From: a virus
Strand: one strand, 5' to 3'
Length of the DNA stretch: 27,543 nt
Virus record (IMG/VR): IMGVR_UViG_3300025085_000144
Coordinates: 1-27,543 of that record
The translations under genes were made by a program, and so were the position numbers. The notes below the pieces were generated by a model. It saw only the letters and a list, made by a program, of their open reading frames with translations, made no database searches and was not told the origin of the DNA. Below are positions 4,629 to 11,327 of the stretch, piece after piece. Positions within the stretch are counted from its first letter, which is position 1, and each line of letters starts with the position of its first letter.

Positions 4629-4654
4629 AAAAATCAGGAATAAAAATCAGGAAT
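4629..4654. repeat. Perfect 13-bp tandem repeat
   Basis: AAAAATCAGGAAT is repeated twice back to back (4629-4641 and 4642-4654). An overlapping 13-mer AAAACGTCAAAAA (4620-4632) recurs at 5139-5151 upstream of groEL, so both rightward units carry a copy in their upstream region. Confidence 0.55.
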
Positions 4655-4754
4655 CTGCACCCCCCCTGTCAATATAATTTTGCGTTTCCGTAGAGGTCAC
4701 GTGTGCGTGTGATGGCATAGAGCCCAAATACTACATATATCTAAAAAAAAATTG

Positions 4755-4771
4755 TATCTTTACCAAAAATA
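4755..4771. promoter_or_regulatory. Opposed promoter-like -7 elements
   Basis: Plus strand TATCTTTA (4755-4762, one mismatch to the Bacteroidetes -7 consensus TAnnTTTG) would start the gene at 4778 with a short leader. Minus strand TATTTTTG (4771 down to 4764, full match) points toward the leftward cluster and would give a leader of roughly 730 nt. The elements are back to back, one base apart, like those at 7938-7956. No clear -33 TTG is seen. Confidence 0.4.
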
Positions 4772-4777
4772 TACGAT

Positions 4778-4960
4778 ATGGATTTTGGAGATTACAGAAT
4801 AAAAAATGGAAGGTTAATTAACAACGCTCCTGATTTGGAGAGTGGTATAAGTAAAGCCGCACGTTTAAGACAAGAGGTTAAGCGTGGTAAACAAGTTAGA
4901 ATTATAGCAGAGGCTAATGAGTTAGCTAATGCCAACATAAATTTATTCAAGAAACTATAG
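4778..4960 (+). CDS. Small phage protein (60 aa)
   Basis: The 60-residue product (MDFGDYRIKNGRLINNAPDL...) is basic and helical in its second half (AARLRQEVKRGKQVRIIAEA). No family is recognised. It has its own promoter-like element 16 nt upstream and a rho-independent terminator downstream, so it looks like a single-gene early unit. Confidence 0.65.
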   Translation: MDFGDYRIKNGRLINNAPDLESGISKAARLRQEVKRGKQVRIIAEANELANANINLFKKL

Positions 4961-5006
4961 TTTGTTTTAGTTAGTGTTTGATGATTGACTAGTTTTAGTC
5001 AGAAAG

Positions 5007-5032
5007 AAGAGGGGTAGTTCCCTCTTTTTTTT
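5007..5032 (+). terminator. Rho-independent terminator
   Basis: A 7-bp stem AAGAGGG/CCCTCTT with a 6-nt loop (GTAGTT) runs straight into an uninterrupted T run (5025-5032). It is placed to end the 4778-4960 transcript before the groEL unit. Confidence 0.8.
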
Positions 5033-5035
5033 ATA

Positions 5036-5079
5036 TTAGTGTTAAGTTAATGTTGGTTTAGTGTTGAGTTAGTGTTGAC
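5036..5079. repeat. Four tandem 11-bp degenerate repeats
   Basis: Four consecutive 11-mers: TTAGTGTTAAG, TTAATGTTGGT, TTAGTGTTGAG and TTAGTGTTGAC. The TTAxTGTT core recurs once per helical turn, so a protein could bind all four on one face of the DNA. The pattern resembles iterons or a cooperative operator upstream of groEL. Confidence 0.55.
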
Positions 5080-5232
5080 TTTTAATAGTTAACTAACTGA
5101 TTATCAAGACTAGTGTTATAAATGTTATAAATAAAACCAAAACGTCAAAAATTTTTACATCAATAGTAATACTAAAATATATATATATATAGAGCGACCT
5201 AACTTCGACATGTTATATATAAAATTATTTAC

Positions 5233-5240
5233 TATATTTG
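5233..5240 (+). promoter_or_regulatory. Bacteroidetes-type -7 element for groEL
   Basis: TATATTTG matches TAnnTTTG perfectly and lies 26 nt before the groEL ATG, giving a leader of roughly 18-20 nt. I see no strong -33 TTG at the expected place; the tandem repeats and AT run upstream may take part in activation. Confidence 0.6.
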
Positions 5241-5265
5241 CATTGAAATTAAATACACTAAAATT

Positions 5266-6867
5266 ATGAATCAAGGATTTTCTCCAAAGGAGCTTCGCTT
5301 CGGAAATGATGGAAGGGATAAATTAATCTCAGGCATCACTCAATTATCAAATGCAGTTAAGAGTACATTAGGACCACAGGGTAACACAGTACTTATAGAA
5401 TCACAGGAACATATAGGAGGTATTACTGTCACCAAGGATGGTGTTACGGTTGCTAAGTCTATTAGTTTATTAGACCCAGTCGAGAACCTTGCGGTTCGTA
5501 TGATGAAGGAGGCTGCTGACAAGACAGCTACAGCAGCTGGTGATGGTACGACTACTGCGATAGTATTAACGGAAGCATTAGTAAAGAAGGGAACGGAACT
5601 TATTACAGACAATGTAAATAGGACCGAGGTATTGCGTAGCATGAATGAGCTAACGAAAGATATCATAAAGGGTTTAAAGCAGGAATCTAAAAAATTAAGC
5701 CAGCGAAAGATGAAGGACGTTGCTATTATCTCTGCCAACAATGACAAGGAGTTAGGTAGTACGATAGCGGATGTTTATAAGGCTGTTGGTAAAGATGGTG
5801 TTGTTACTGTGGAGAAGGCACAGAGCAGCGAGACGTATTATGAGACCACAAAAGGAATCAAGGTAGACAGGGGATATTCTAGTCCTTTGTTTATAAACGA
5901 CCAGAAGAAAGATGAGTGTGTACTAGAGGATGTTCATATTCTGGTATCTGATGCTGAGATAAGTAATATACTTCAGATTGAGGGTGTATTAAAACCAATT
6001 ATCCAGCAGAACAAGAGGTTACTTATTATAGCACCTACGACAACCAATGTTATAAACACGTTGGCTGCCAATGTGATGAAGAACAATTTAAAGATATGTA
6101 ACATAGCACCTCCGAACTTTGGTTACAAGCAGCATGAGCTTATGCAGGATATAGCCTATACGGTTGGAGCTACATATTTTTCTGAAAAGACAGGGGATGA
6201 CCTCAGCATTATAAATGCAGAAGACTTGGGTCACGCTGCCAAGGTGATAGTTGGACGTGGCTCAACAGTCATCCTGAAGGATGATTCTTCGGACCAGGAT
6301 GCTATAGATGGAAGGGTAGCTGAGTTAAAGGGTGCTCATGAGATAGCTAAGACAAAAACTGAGCGTGATTTTATAATGTCAAGGATAGCATCACTAACAG
6401 GAGGTATTGGTGTAATATACGTAGGAGGAAATACGGACCTAGAGCAGAAGGAATTGTATGACAGAGTAGATGATGCTGTATGTGCGGTACGCTCGGCACT
6501 AGAGGAGGGCATACTTCCTGGTGGTGGCATGGCTCTGTATCAGTTGGGTTATGAAATTTGTGAGCCTTGCTCACCCACAGCTGATGAGAAGATTGCAGCT
6601 AATATTATGAAGTATGCATTAGAGTCTCCTGCTAGACAGATTATAGCTAACGGAGGTAAAGACTTTAGTAAGATATATCCTAAGCCACCAATTGTAGGTG
6701 AGGGTTATGATTTAAAAAACGACAAGCATGGCAACTTAATTAATATGGGTGTAATAGACCCATTAAAAGTTACAAGAACAGCTCTACAGAATGCAGTATC
6801 TGTAGCTACAACGATATTATCTACTAATGCTATTGTAACGATGGCACGTTCATACGAAACTAAATAG
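5266..6867 (+). CDS. groEL: Phage-encoded chaperonin GroEL (Hsp60)
   Basis: A full-length group I chaperonin of 533 aa (about 548 in E. coli). It forms the ATP-driven barrel that folds proteins in the cytoplasm. Visible landmarks are TLGPQG (residues 34-39), TKDGVT (56-61), the ATP-binding GDGTTTA (92-98), an apical domain from about 190 to 375, RVDDA with the conserved catalytic Asp near residue 400, and PGGG near 418. The C-terminus ends SYETK and lacks the GGM-repeat tail, as in some divergent chaperonins. A Cys-rich gene and groES follow at once, an order opposite to the usual bacterial groES-groEL. A phage copy probably folds virion proteins such as the capsid; that role is inference. 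It has its own promoter at 5233. Confidence 0.95.
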   Translation: MNQGFSPKELRFGNDGRDKLISGITQLSNAVKSTLGPQGNTVLIESQEHIGGITVTKDGVTVAKSISLLDPVENLAVRMMKEAADKTATAAGDGTTTAIVLTEALVKKGTELITDNVNRTEVLRSMNELTKDIIKGLKQESKKLSQRKMKDVAIISANNDKELGSTIADVYKAVGKDGVVTVEKAQSSETYYETTKGIKVDRGYSSPLFINDQKKDECVLEDVHILVSDAEISNILQIEGVLKPIIQQNKRLLIIAPTTTNVINTLAANVMKNNLKICNIAPPNFGYKQHELMQDIAYTVGATYFSEKTGDDLSIINAEDLGHAAKVIVGRGSTVILKDDSSDQDAIDGRVAELKGAHEIAKTKTERDFIMSRIASLTGGIGVIYVGGNTDLEQKELYDRVDDAVCAVRSALEEGILPGGGMALYQLGYEICEPCSPTADEKIAANIMKYALESPARQIIANGGKDFSKIYPKPPIVGEGYDLKNDKHGNLINMGVIDPLKVTRTALQNAVSVATTILSTNAIVTMARSYETK

Positions 6868-6869
6868 AT

Positions 6870-7025
6870 ATGAATTGTCCAAATTGTAAAGCTCAGTTAA
6901 TATGGGGAGGTGACCATAGTTACGAAGATTATGGTAATGAAGAGGAAGAAGGAATTGTAAGCAACTATAGTTGTTCTACGGATAATTGTACAACAGACTT
7001 AATTTTATTATATCAAAGAATATGA
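6870..7025 (+). CDS. Zinc-ribbon-like small protein between groEL and groES (51 aa)
   Basis: The frame MNCPNCKAQLIWGGDHSYED continues with an acidic stretch and then CSTDNC. The CPNC and CxxxxC pairs form a likely zinc ribbon with about 30 residues between them. It starts 2 nt after groEL and its TGA overlaps the groES ATG (ATGA), so the three genes are translationally linked. I recall similar MNCPNC mini-proteins from marine phages, but no function is known to me. Confidence 0.7.
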   Translation: MNCPNCKAQLIWGGDHSYEDYGNEEEEGIVSNYSCSTDNCTTDLILLYQRI

Positions 7026-7279
7026 AGCTAATAGGAAAAAACATTTTAATAGATGTAATCAATGAGGAGATTAAAACCTCATCAGGATTATTATTATCTT
7101 CTGAGGATACATCTCAGTTTAGATATAGTAAAGGAAAAGTAGTTGAGCCAGGAACTGATGTTGATGTTATAAGTAAGGAAGATGTTATCTACTATGACAA
7201 ACGTCAGGGATACACAATGCTTATAGAGAACAAAAAATTTACGGTTATTCAAGAGAGAGATGTTGTGGTTGTTTTATGA
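7022..7279 (+). CDS. groES: Phage-encoded co-chaperonin GroES (Hsp10)
   Basis: An 85-aa protein (about 97 in E. coli GroES) that would cap the GroEL ring. IGKNILIDVINEE aligns with the GroES N-terminal strand, EIKTSSGLLLSSEDTSQFRY with the mobile loop that contacts GroEL, and SKGKVVEPG with the strand after it. The C-terminal FTVIQERDVVVVL matches the usual ending with an acidic residue before a hydrophobic tail. The open frame extends upstream, but ATG 7022 is chosen because MKLIGKNILI is the natural N-terminus and it overlaps the preceding stop. Pairing with the adjacent groEL supports the call despite low similarity. Confidence 0.85.
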   Translation: MKLIGKNILIDVINEEIKTSSGLLLSSEDTSQFRYSKGKVVEPGTDVDVISKEDVIYYDKRQGYTMLIENKKFTVIQERDVVVVL

Positions 7280-7422
7280 TGGACTGGGAATTAGAAATAT
7301 CGTTTCATTTTCCTCACGACAGATTTATGGTAGGCTGGGAATTTCTGCAACCCACAGAACAATATAATTATAGGACAATATCTTTATGTATATTTATTGT
7401 AACTATAAGTTTAAATTTTTAA
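7279..7422 (+). CDS. Small membrane-associated protein (47 aa)
   Basis: The ATG overlaps the last base of the groES TGA. The product MDWELEISFHFPHDRFMVGW continues to a hydrophobic C-terminus (ISLCIFIVTISLNF), probably one membrane segment. I recall similar aromatic MDWEL proteins in phages but know no function. Confidence 0.6.
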   Translation: MDWELEISFHFPHDRFMVGWEFLQPTEQYNYRTISLCIFIVTISLNF

Positions 7423-7424
7423 GT

Positions 7425-7487
7425 ATGTTATATGCGATTGCTTTATTGTTAATTTTAATTGGAATTTGTTGTTGGCTAAGTGATTGA
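7425..7487 (+). CDS. Twenty-residue hydrophobic mini-protein
   Basis: ATG TTA TAT GCG ... GAT TGA encodes MLYAIALLLILIGICCWLSD, a bare transmembrane helix. It lies 2 nt after the preceding stop, at the end of the groEL transcript. It is short enough that a chance frame cannot be excluded. Confidence 0.4.
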   Translation: MLYAIALLLILIGICCWLSD

Positions 7488-7507
7488 TAGTATTATTTTT
7501 TACTATC
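7486..7507. terminator. Hairpin at convergent gene ends
   Basis: A 7-bp inverted repeat GATAGTA/TACTATC with an 8-nt loop spans the junction where the groEL-groES unit and the leftward regulator gene converge. It may act as a weak bidirectional terminator; there is no long T run on either side. Confidence 0.35.
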
Positions 7508-7924
7508 TCTAATTTCTTTGTTTAATTGAATTATAAAATTTCGATACACCTTATCGGTGTATGATACATTCTTTGCAAAGATAGGATTAAATGAGTTGCT
7601 TGTAGGAATTTCTTGTCCTTCAAGTTTTTTATATATGCCACTAATTATTCTAATTGTTTTATAAGAGAGTTGATATAGTGCTTTTATATTTCTTACTCTT
7701 TTTCTAAACACTTCAATCCATCCATCTCTAAGTAGTTTATCAAAACGATTTACATCCCAGCTAAGCAGCTCATCAAATTCTTCGAACTTATCTTTTGAAA
7801 AATATTTTTCTGAATACAGAAACAAAAGAACATCAAGGTCAGCTTGGGTTAAACCGTATTTAGCTTTAATATAATATCGTATTACCCTCCAATATTTCAG
7901 GTAATCTGAACGTTGATTTGACAT
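7493..7924 (-). CDS. Winged-helix (MarR-like) DNA-binding protein, probable regulator
   Basis: A 143-aa protein. Residues about 20-75 (KYGLTQADLDVLLFLYSEKY, then an HTH-like stretch with SWDVNRFDKLLRDGWIEVFR) look like a helix-turn-helix plus wing: two helices, a recognition helix and a basic turn. The region after it (KALYQLSYKTIRIISGIYKK) resembles the dimerisation helix of MarR-type proteins. This rests on pattern, not a profile hit. It is transcribed leftward, alone, between two rightward units. Its promoter interlocks with that of the late operon (7938-7956), so it may repress or switch that promoter and its own expression. Confidence 0.65.
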   Translation of the reverse strand: MSNQRSDYLKYWRVIRYYIKAKYGLTQADLDVLLFLYSEKYFSKDKFEEFDELLSWDVNRFDKLLRDGWIEVFRKRVRNIKALYQLSYKTIRIISGIYKKLEGQEIPTSNSFNPIFAKNVSYTDKVYRNFIIQLNKEIRDSKK

Positions 7925-7937
7925 AAATTAAATTTCG

Positions 7938-7956
7938 TAACTTTGCAACAAAGATA
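7938..7956. promoter_or_regulatory. Interlocked opposed promoters of regulator and late operon
   Basis: Plus strand TAACTTTG (7938-7945) and minus strand TATCTTTG (7956 down to 7949) both match TAnnTTTG fully and are separated by 3 nt, forming the inverted repeat CTTTG-CAA-CAAAG. The plus element would start the late operon about 12 nt before the ATG at 7964; the minus element would start the regulator with a leader of about 18 nt. Polymerase could hardly use both at once. TTG at 7913-7915 and at 7918-7920 are candidate -33 elements for the rightward promoter. Confidence 0.7.
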
Positions 7957-7963
7957 ATAAATT

Positions 7964-8170
7964 ATGGGAGACAAGAAAAATGATATTAACTTTAGTAATA
8001 AAGCTATAGAAACAATTACAGCTCTTTCAAAAAAATTGGCTGCCAATCGAGAAGCTAATAAAAAGACTACTAAAAAAAAGACTAAGCCTAAGACTTCAGG
8101 TGTCAGAATATCAGGTATGGGGCAGTTAGGAAAGTTTAATAAATCTAGTAAATCAACAAGAACAGCATAA
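7964..8170 (+). CDS. Small Lys-rich protein, first late gene (68 aa)
   Basis: A 68-aa strongly basic protein with a Lys/Thr-rich centre (NKKTTKKKTKPKTSGVRISG). It may bind nucleic acid or be a virion component. It starts the late operon directly after the interlocked promoters. The next gene overlaps its stop (TAATG). Confidence 0.65.
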   Translation: MGDKKNDINFSNKAIETITALSKKLAANREANKKTTKKKTKPKTSGVRISGMGQLGKFNKSSKSTRTA

Positions 8171-8322
8171 TGGGAATAGCACTAGGTAATGGAAACGGAA
8201 TACCGTTTGTAGAAAAAAGACAACCAATTATTATAACCGATTTCATCATTACAGAGATTGATGAATTTTGTATACAAGAAACAGGTGGAGCTAATGCAAG
8301 AATGCTACCTGAAAACTCATAA
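8170..8322 (+). CDS. Small phage protein (50 aa)
   Basis: The ATG shares its A with the preceding TAA. The product MGIALGNGNGIPFVEKRQPI continues to ARMLPENS. I recall MGxALGNxxGIPF proteins next to structural genes in Bacteroidetes phages, but no function is known to me. Confidence 0.6.
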   Translation: MGIALGNGNGIPFVEKRQPIIITDFIITEIDEFCIQETGGANARMLPENS

Positions 8323-8332
8323 ATAAAAAAAC

Positions 8333-9256
8333 ATGGCAAATTTAAAATTTTCACAATTCGCAAACAAAACATTAATAACTGACGTAGATTTTCTAGTCGG
8401 ATATACTGCATTAGAAAACGTACGAATAAGCACTAGTGATTTGTTCGCTGGATTTGGTACAGGAACTGCTAATACTATTACCATGTGGAATGCCACAGGC
8501 ACAGGTATAGTTGATAGTATAATTACTCAACAACCTAATAACACAGAGATTCGAATAACAGGCGCTCTTGATGTTACCACTGGAATAACTACTGCTGGTG
8601 ATATAGAAATGTCTGCAGGTAGTATTAGTATAACTTCAGGAGACGTTACAGCTGGCGCAGGTATTGCGTCTTTTAATAGTTTTGTAAAAACAGGAGGTAC
8701 AGCACTACAGTATTTAATGGCTGACGGTTCTGTTACTACAGCTCCACCAACAGGAGTTACCACTTTTATAGAGTTAACAGACACTCCAAATAATTATATA
8801 TGCCAACCAGATAATACATTTGGTAGAGGAAAGAATGTTAAGGTAAACTCTGCAGGTAGTGCATTAGAATTTACTCCTGATTATTTTGATTTTGCTTGTA
8901 GCGATGAAGAAACTAATTTGACAGCAGGTAACAAAAAATTTACTATTGTTTTTACTAGAGCTTTTAATTGCGTATCAGAAATTAGATTTTCAGTTAGTGA
9001 AGCTCCAACAGGAGCAGATATTATTTTAGAAGTTTCAAAAAATGGAACTAGTATTTTTACAGGAAATAATTATCCTACGATAGATGCAGGTACAAGGACA
9101 ACAAATGTATCAGCATCATCTCAATTTATATCTGGAGGTTATGTAGATTTTGCTGTAGGAGATGAAATGAAAGTAGGAATAACACAGATAGGAAGCACAA
9201 ATCCAGGTATAGGACTAAAAGCAAGCATGGTATATAATAATTGTCCATGTTTCTAA
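8333..9256 (+). CDS. Tail or appendage structural protein (307 aa)
   Basis: A Gly/Thr/Ser-rich, beta-predicted protein of low charge, typical of phage fibres. The N-terminus (KFSQFANKTLITDVDFLVGY then ENVRISTSDL) resembles the N-terminal segments of the 10623 and 16828 proteins here, which I take to be an attachment module. The middle is repetitive (TTGITTAGDIEMSAGSISIT). The C-terminal half (from about residue 190, FDFACSDEETNLTAGNKKFT) may be a receptor-binding or trimerisation domain. It is the first large gene of the tail block. Confidence 0.7.
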   Translation: MANLKFSQFANKTLITDVDFLVGYTALENVRISTSDLFAGFGTGTANTITMWNATGTGIVDSIITQQPNNTEIRITGALDVTTGITTAGDIEMSAGSISITSGDVTAGAGIASFNSFVKTGGTALQYLMADGSVTTAPPTGVTTFIELTDTPNNYICQPDNTFGRGKNVKVNSAGSALEFTPDYFDFACSDEETNLTAGNKKFTIVFTRAFNCVSEIRFSVSEAPTGADIILEVSKNGTSIFTGNNYPTIDAGTRTTNVSASSQFISGGYVDFAVGDEMKVGITQIGSTNPGIGLKASMVYNNCPCF

Positions 9257-9274
9257 TATAAAATAAAATAAAAT

Positions 9275-10552
9275 ATGAATTTTTTAAATACGTTTTGGTA
9301 TAATACTTCAGGAACTTCTATTTTTGAAACTAAATGGAGAACAACACTAAACAATCAATCAATTACTTTACCTTATGTTTCTGGTGGTACTTACTCTGGA
9401 ACTATTGATTGGGGAGATGGGACTGTTGTAGCAAATACTTATGCAAACAGGTCACATACTTATATAACTTCAGGGGATTACAATGTAGTAATTGATGGAG
9501 AATGTTCAAAATGGAATTTTGCCACAACAAATAATTCTGCACAAAAAATAATTGAAGTACTAGGTTGGGGAATTTATAGTTTTGAAGAGTGTTCTTTTAG
9601 TAATTGTGGTAATTTTATTGGAGGTCCTGTTTGCAGGGATATAATAAACTTATCTCCTAATGCTAACATTTCTTTTAACAATTGTAGAGCTTTAACTACT
9701 ATTCAGAATATAGAGTTTTGGGATATTAGTAATCTGACCAGCACTCTAGGTATGTTTCAAAACTGCAGAAAATTTACTGGAGACTTATCTAATTGGGATA
9801 TGAGCAATGTAACTAATGCGTTTTTTATGTTTTTGAATGCTAGAGTTTTTAATTCAGATGTTAGTTCTTGGGACACTTCTTCATTAGCATCATGTGTATA
9901 TATGTTTGGAAATTGTGAAAGTTTTAATAGCGATATAAATTTTGACCTTACTTCAGGAAGTAATTTTTCTTATGGATTGTTTACTGGTTGTATTTCTTTT
10001 AATGGTGATGTTAGTGGAATGGACACTAGTACATTAACTTCTATGAGGGATATGTTTACTGATTGTACATCTTTAAATAATAATTCTATGATGGGCTGGG
10101 ATGTGAGTAATGTAACTGATATGGTTAATATGTTTGAGAGCTGTTCTTCTTTCAACCAAGATTTTACAACTTGGAACACAAGTAATGTAACTTCTATGAT
10201 GCGTATGTTTAGTAGTGCCACTTCTTTTAATGGTAATGTTGATGTATTTGATACAAGTTCTGTAAATAATATGGAATTTATGTTTGCTAACGCTCATGCT
10301 TTTGACAAAGATTTTAGTAATTGGGATATTTTAGCCACTGGATTATCAATGCAAGGTTTTATGTTTGGCAAAACATTTAATAATTACAGTGCTAATAATT
10401 ATGACATTTTACTTTCGAGATGTGAAAATGGCGGACTATCAAATATTACTTTAGATATGGGGACTATTAAATATACAGTTTCAGGTCAACAACGTAAAAA
10501 TTATTTAGTAAACACCAAAGGATGGACAATAGGTGATGGAGGACTCGTTTAA
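9275..10552 (+). CDS. BspA-like/DUF285 repeat protein, probable receptor-binding fibre (425 aa)
   Basis: The N-terminal 80 residues contain a PKD-like motif (GTIDWGDGTVV ... SHTYITSGDYNVVIDG). From about residue 130 to 385 there are at least eight repeats of roughly 24-26 aa of the form MFxNCxxFNxDxSxWDTSxVTSM, the signature of the DUF285/BspA-like repeat family known from bacterial surface proteins. The C-terminus (LLSRCENGGLSNITLDMGTI) also follows the ending usual in that family. In a phage tail cluster this is most likely an adhesin that recognises the host surface. There is no signal peptide, which fits a virion rather than a secreted protein. The closely spaced DNA repeats make it prone to repeat-number variation. 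Confidence 0.8.
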   Translation: MNFLNTFWYNTSGTSIFETKWRTTLNNQSITLPYVSGGTYSGTIDWGDGTVVANTYANRSHTYITSGDYNVVIDGECSKWNFATTNNSAQKIIEVLGWGIYSFEECSFSNCGNFIGGPVCRDIINLSPNANISFNNCRALTTIQNIEFWDISNLTSTLGMFQNCRKFTGDLSNWDMSNVTNAFFMFLNARVFNSDVSSWDTSSLASCVYMFGNCESFNSDINFDLTSGSNFSYGLFTGCISFNGDVSGMDTSTLTSMRDMFTDCTSLNNNSMMGWDVSNVTDMVNMFESCSSFNQDFTTWNTSNVTSMMRMFSSATSFNGNVDVFDTSSVNNMEFMFANAHAFDKDFSNWDILATGLSMQGFMFGKTFNNYSANNYDILLSRCENGGLSNITLDMGTIKYTVSGQQRKNYLVNTKGWTIGDGGLV

Positions 10553-10622
10553 ACATAAAATTTTATTAGCAGTTACATTAATAGGAATGGTAATTATTGC
10601 AATAATAACATCAAAAAAATAA
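10536..10622 (+). CDS. Single-span membrane mini-protein (28 aa)
   Basis: Reading MEDSFKHKILLAVTLIGMVI then IAIITSKK, it is a charged N-terminus plus one transmembrane helix. It overlaps the end of the fibre gene by 17 nt in another frame and ends directly before the next ATG, a compact arrangement that supports translation. Confidence 0.5.
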   Translation: MEDSFKHKILLAVTLIGMVIIAIITSKK

Positions 10623-11321
10623 ATGGCTAGAATACAAAAGTATAAGATAGATGAGAATGTATCTGGTAAAGATAAAGTTATAGGTACAGACCTAGAGACA
10701 GGTAGAGCAACTAGAAATTACACTATTGAATCTTTAGGGCACTATCTTTCTGTTACTGAGCAGATGAAATTTAAGTATGTTCAAACACCTTTATCAGGGT
10801 TAGGAACATTTTCACCTTCAGCTGGAGGAACCAACTTTAAACCTTTTAGTCAGATAACAAATTTTGTTATTGCAAAAGAAGATGAGGCTGGACAAGATGT
10901 AGTTCCTTTTATAAATTATTTAGTGGGCTCTGAAATCCTTGTAATAAAGCAGGATGACATATCCCAGTTCGGTCATTATAGTGTAATCAGCTATTCTTTA
11001 AATACATCTATTCCCAGTAATACTAGTTATTATGATTTAGCATTGGTATATATAGGCGGCAATGGGTCTCTTGAATTAGATGAGTTATATAATTTTGCTA
11101 ACTTTGTAAAAGCTGGAGACGTAGGTGACAAGACATTTATATTTGAACAGATTACTCCATCAGCAACATGGAACATTACGCATACATTAAATAAATTTCC
11201 ATCAGTTTCTGTAGTAGATACTGCAGGCACTCAAGTGTTTACTGATGTAAATTACATAGATAATAATAATATAACATTGACTTTTTCTACAGGATTTGCA
11301 GGAAAAGCATTTTTAAACTAA
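10623..11321 (+). CDS. Tail fibre or appendage protein (232 aa)
   Basis: The N-terminus MARIQKYKIDENVSGKDKVI then GTDLETGRATRNYTIESLGH is a presumed virion attachment module shared in pattern with the 16828 protein. The last 60 residues (ATWNITHTLNKFPSVSVVDT ... FSTGFAGKAFLN) form a domain I associate with the C-termini of phage fibres; the end of the 11328 protein (TVTHNLGTKDVIVQLYDT) looks like a diverged version. A structural role is likely; the exact location on the tail is unknown. Confidence 0.7.
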   Translation: MARIQKYKIDENVSGKDKVIGTDLETGRATRNYTIESLGHYLSVTEQMKFKYVQTPLSGLGTFSPSAGGTNFKPFSQITNFVIAKEDEAGQDVVPFINYLVGSEILVIKQDDISQFGHYSVISYSLNTSIPSNTSYYDLALVYIGGNGSLELDELYNFANFVKAGDVGDKTFIFEQITPSATWNITHTLNKFPSVSVVDTAGTQVFTDVNYIDNNNITLTFSTGFAGKAFLN

Positions 11322-11327
11322 AAAATC

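Larger units (their letters stand above)
4027..4777. other. Non-coding divergence region, candidate control or origin region
   Basis: About 750 nt separate the leftward cluster from the rightward genes. I find no convincing gene: the 70-aa rightward frame at 4270-4482 has unnatural composition and no leader. The region holds paired palindromes (4052-4099 and 4233-4283), a GGGG-rich tract (4516-4552), a perfect 13-bp tandem repeat (4629-4654) and opposed promoter-like elements near its right end. Divergent transcription plus clustered repeats fits operators or a replication origin, but neither can be shown from sequence alone. Confidence 0.55.
4961..5265. other. Intergenic region upstream of groEL
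   Basis: About 305 nt hold a terminator (5007-5032), an 11-bp tandem repeat (5036-5079), a CTGATTATCA site (5097-5106), the shared AAAACGTCAAAAA repeat (5139-5151), an AT-dinucleotide run (5177-5191) and the groEL promoter (5233-5240). I see no gene. Confidence 0.6.

Noticed and set aside
5340-5747. Long leftward open frame opposite groEL
   Set aside because: Shadow of the conserved groEL coding sequence; composition is unnatural and no initiation context is seen.
6575-6605. CTGATGAG in the plus strand within groEL, a possible hammerhead core
   Set aside because: No paired stem II, no GAAA and no closing stem I nearby; it is coding sequence for conserved GroEL residues.
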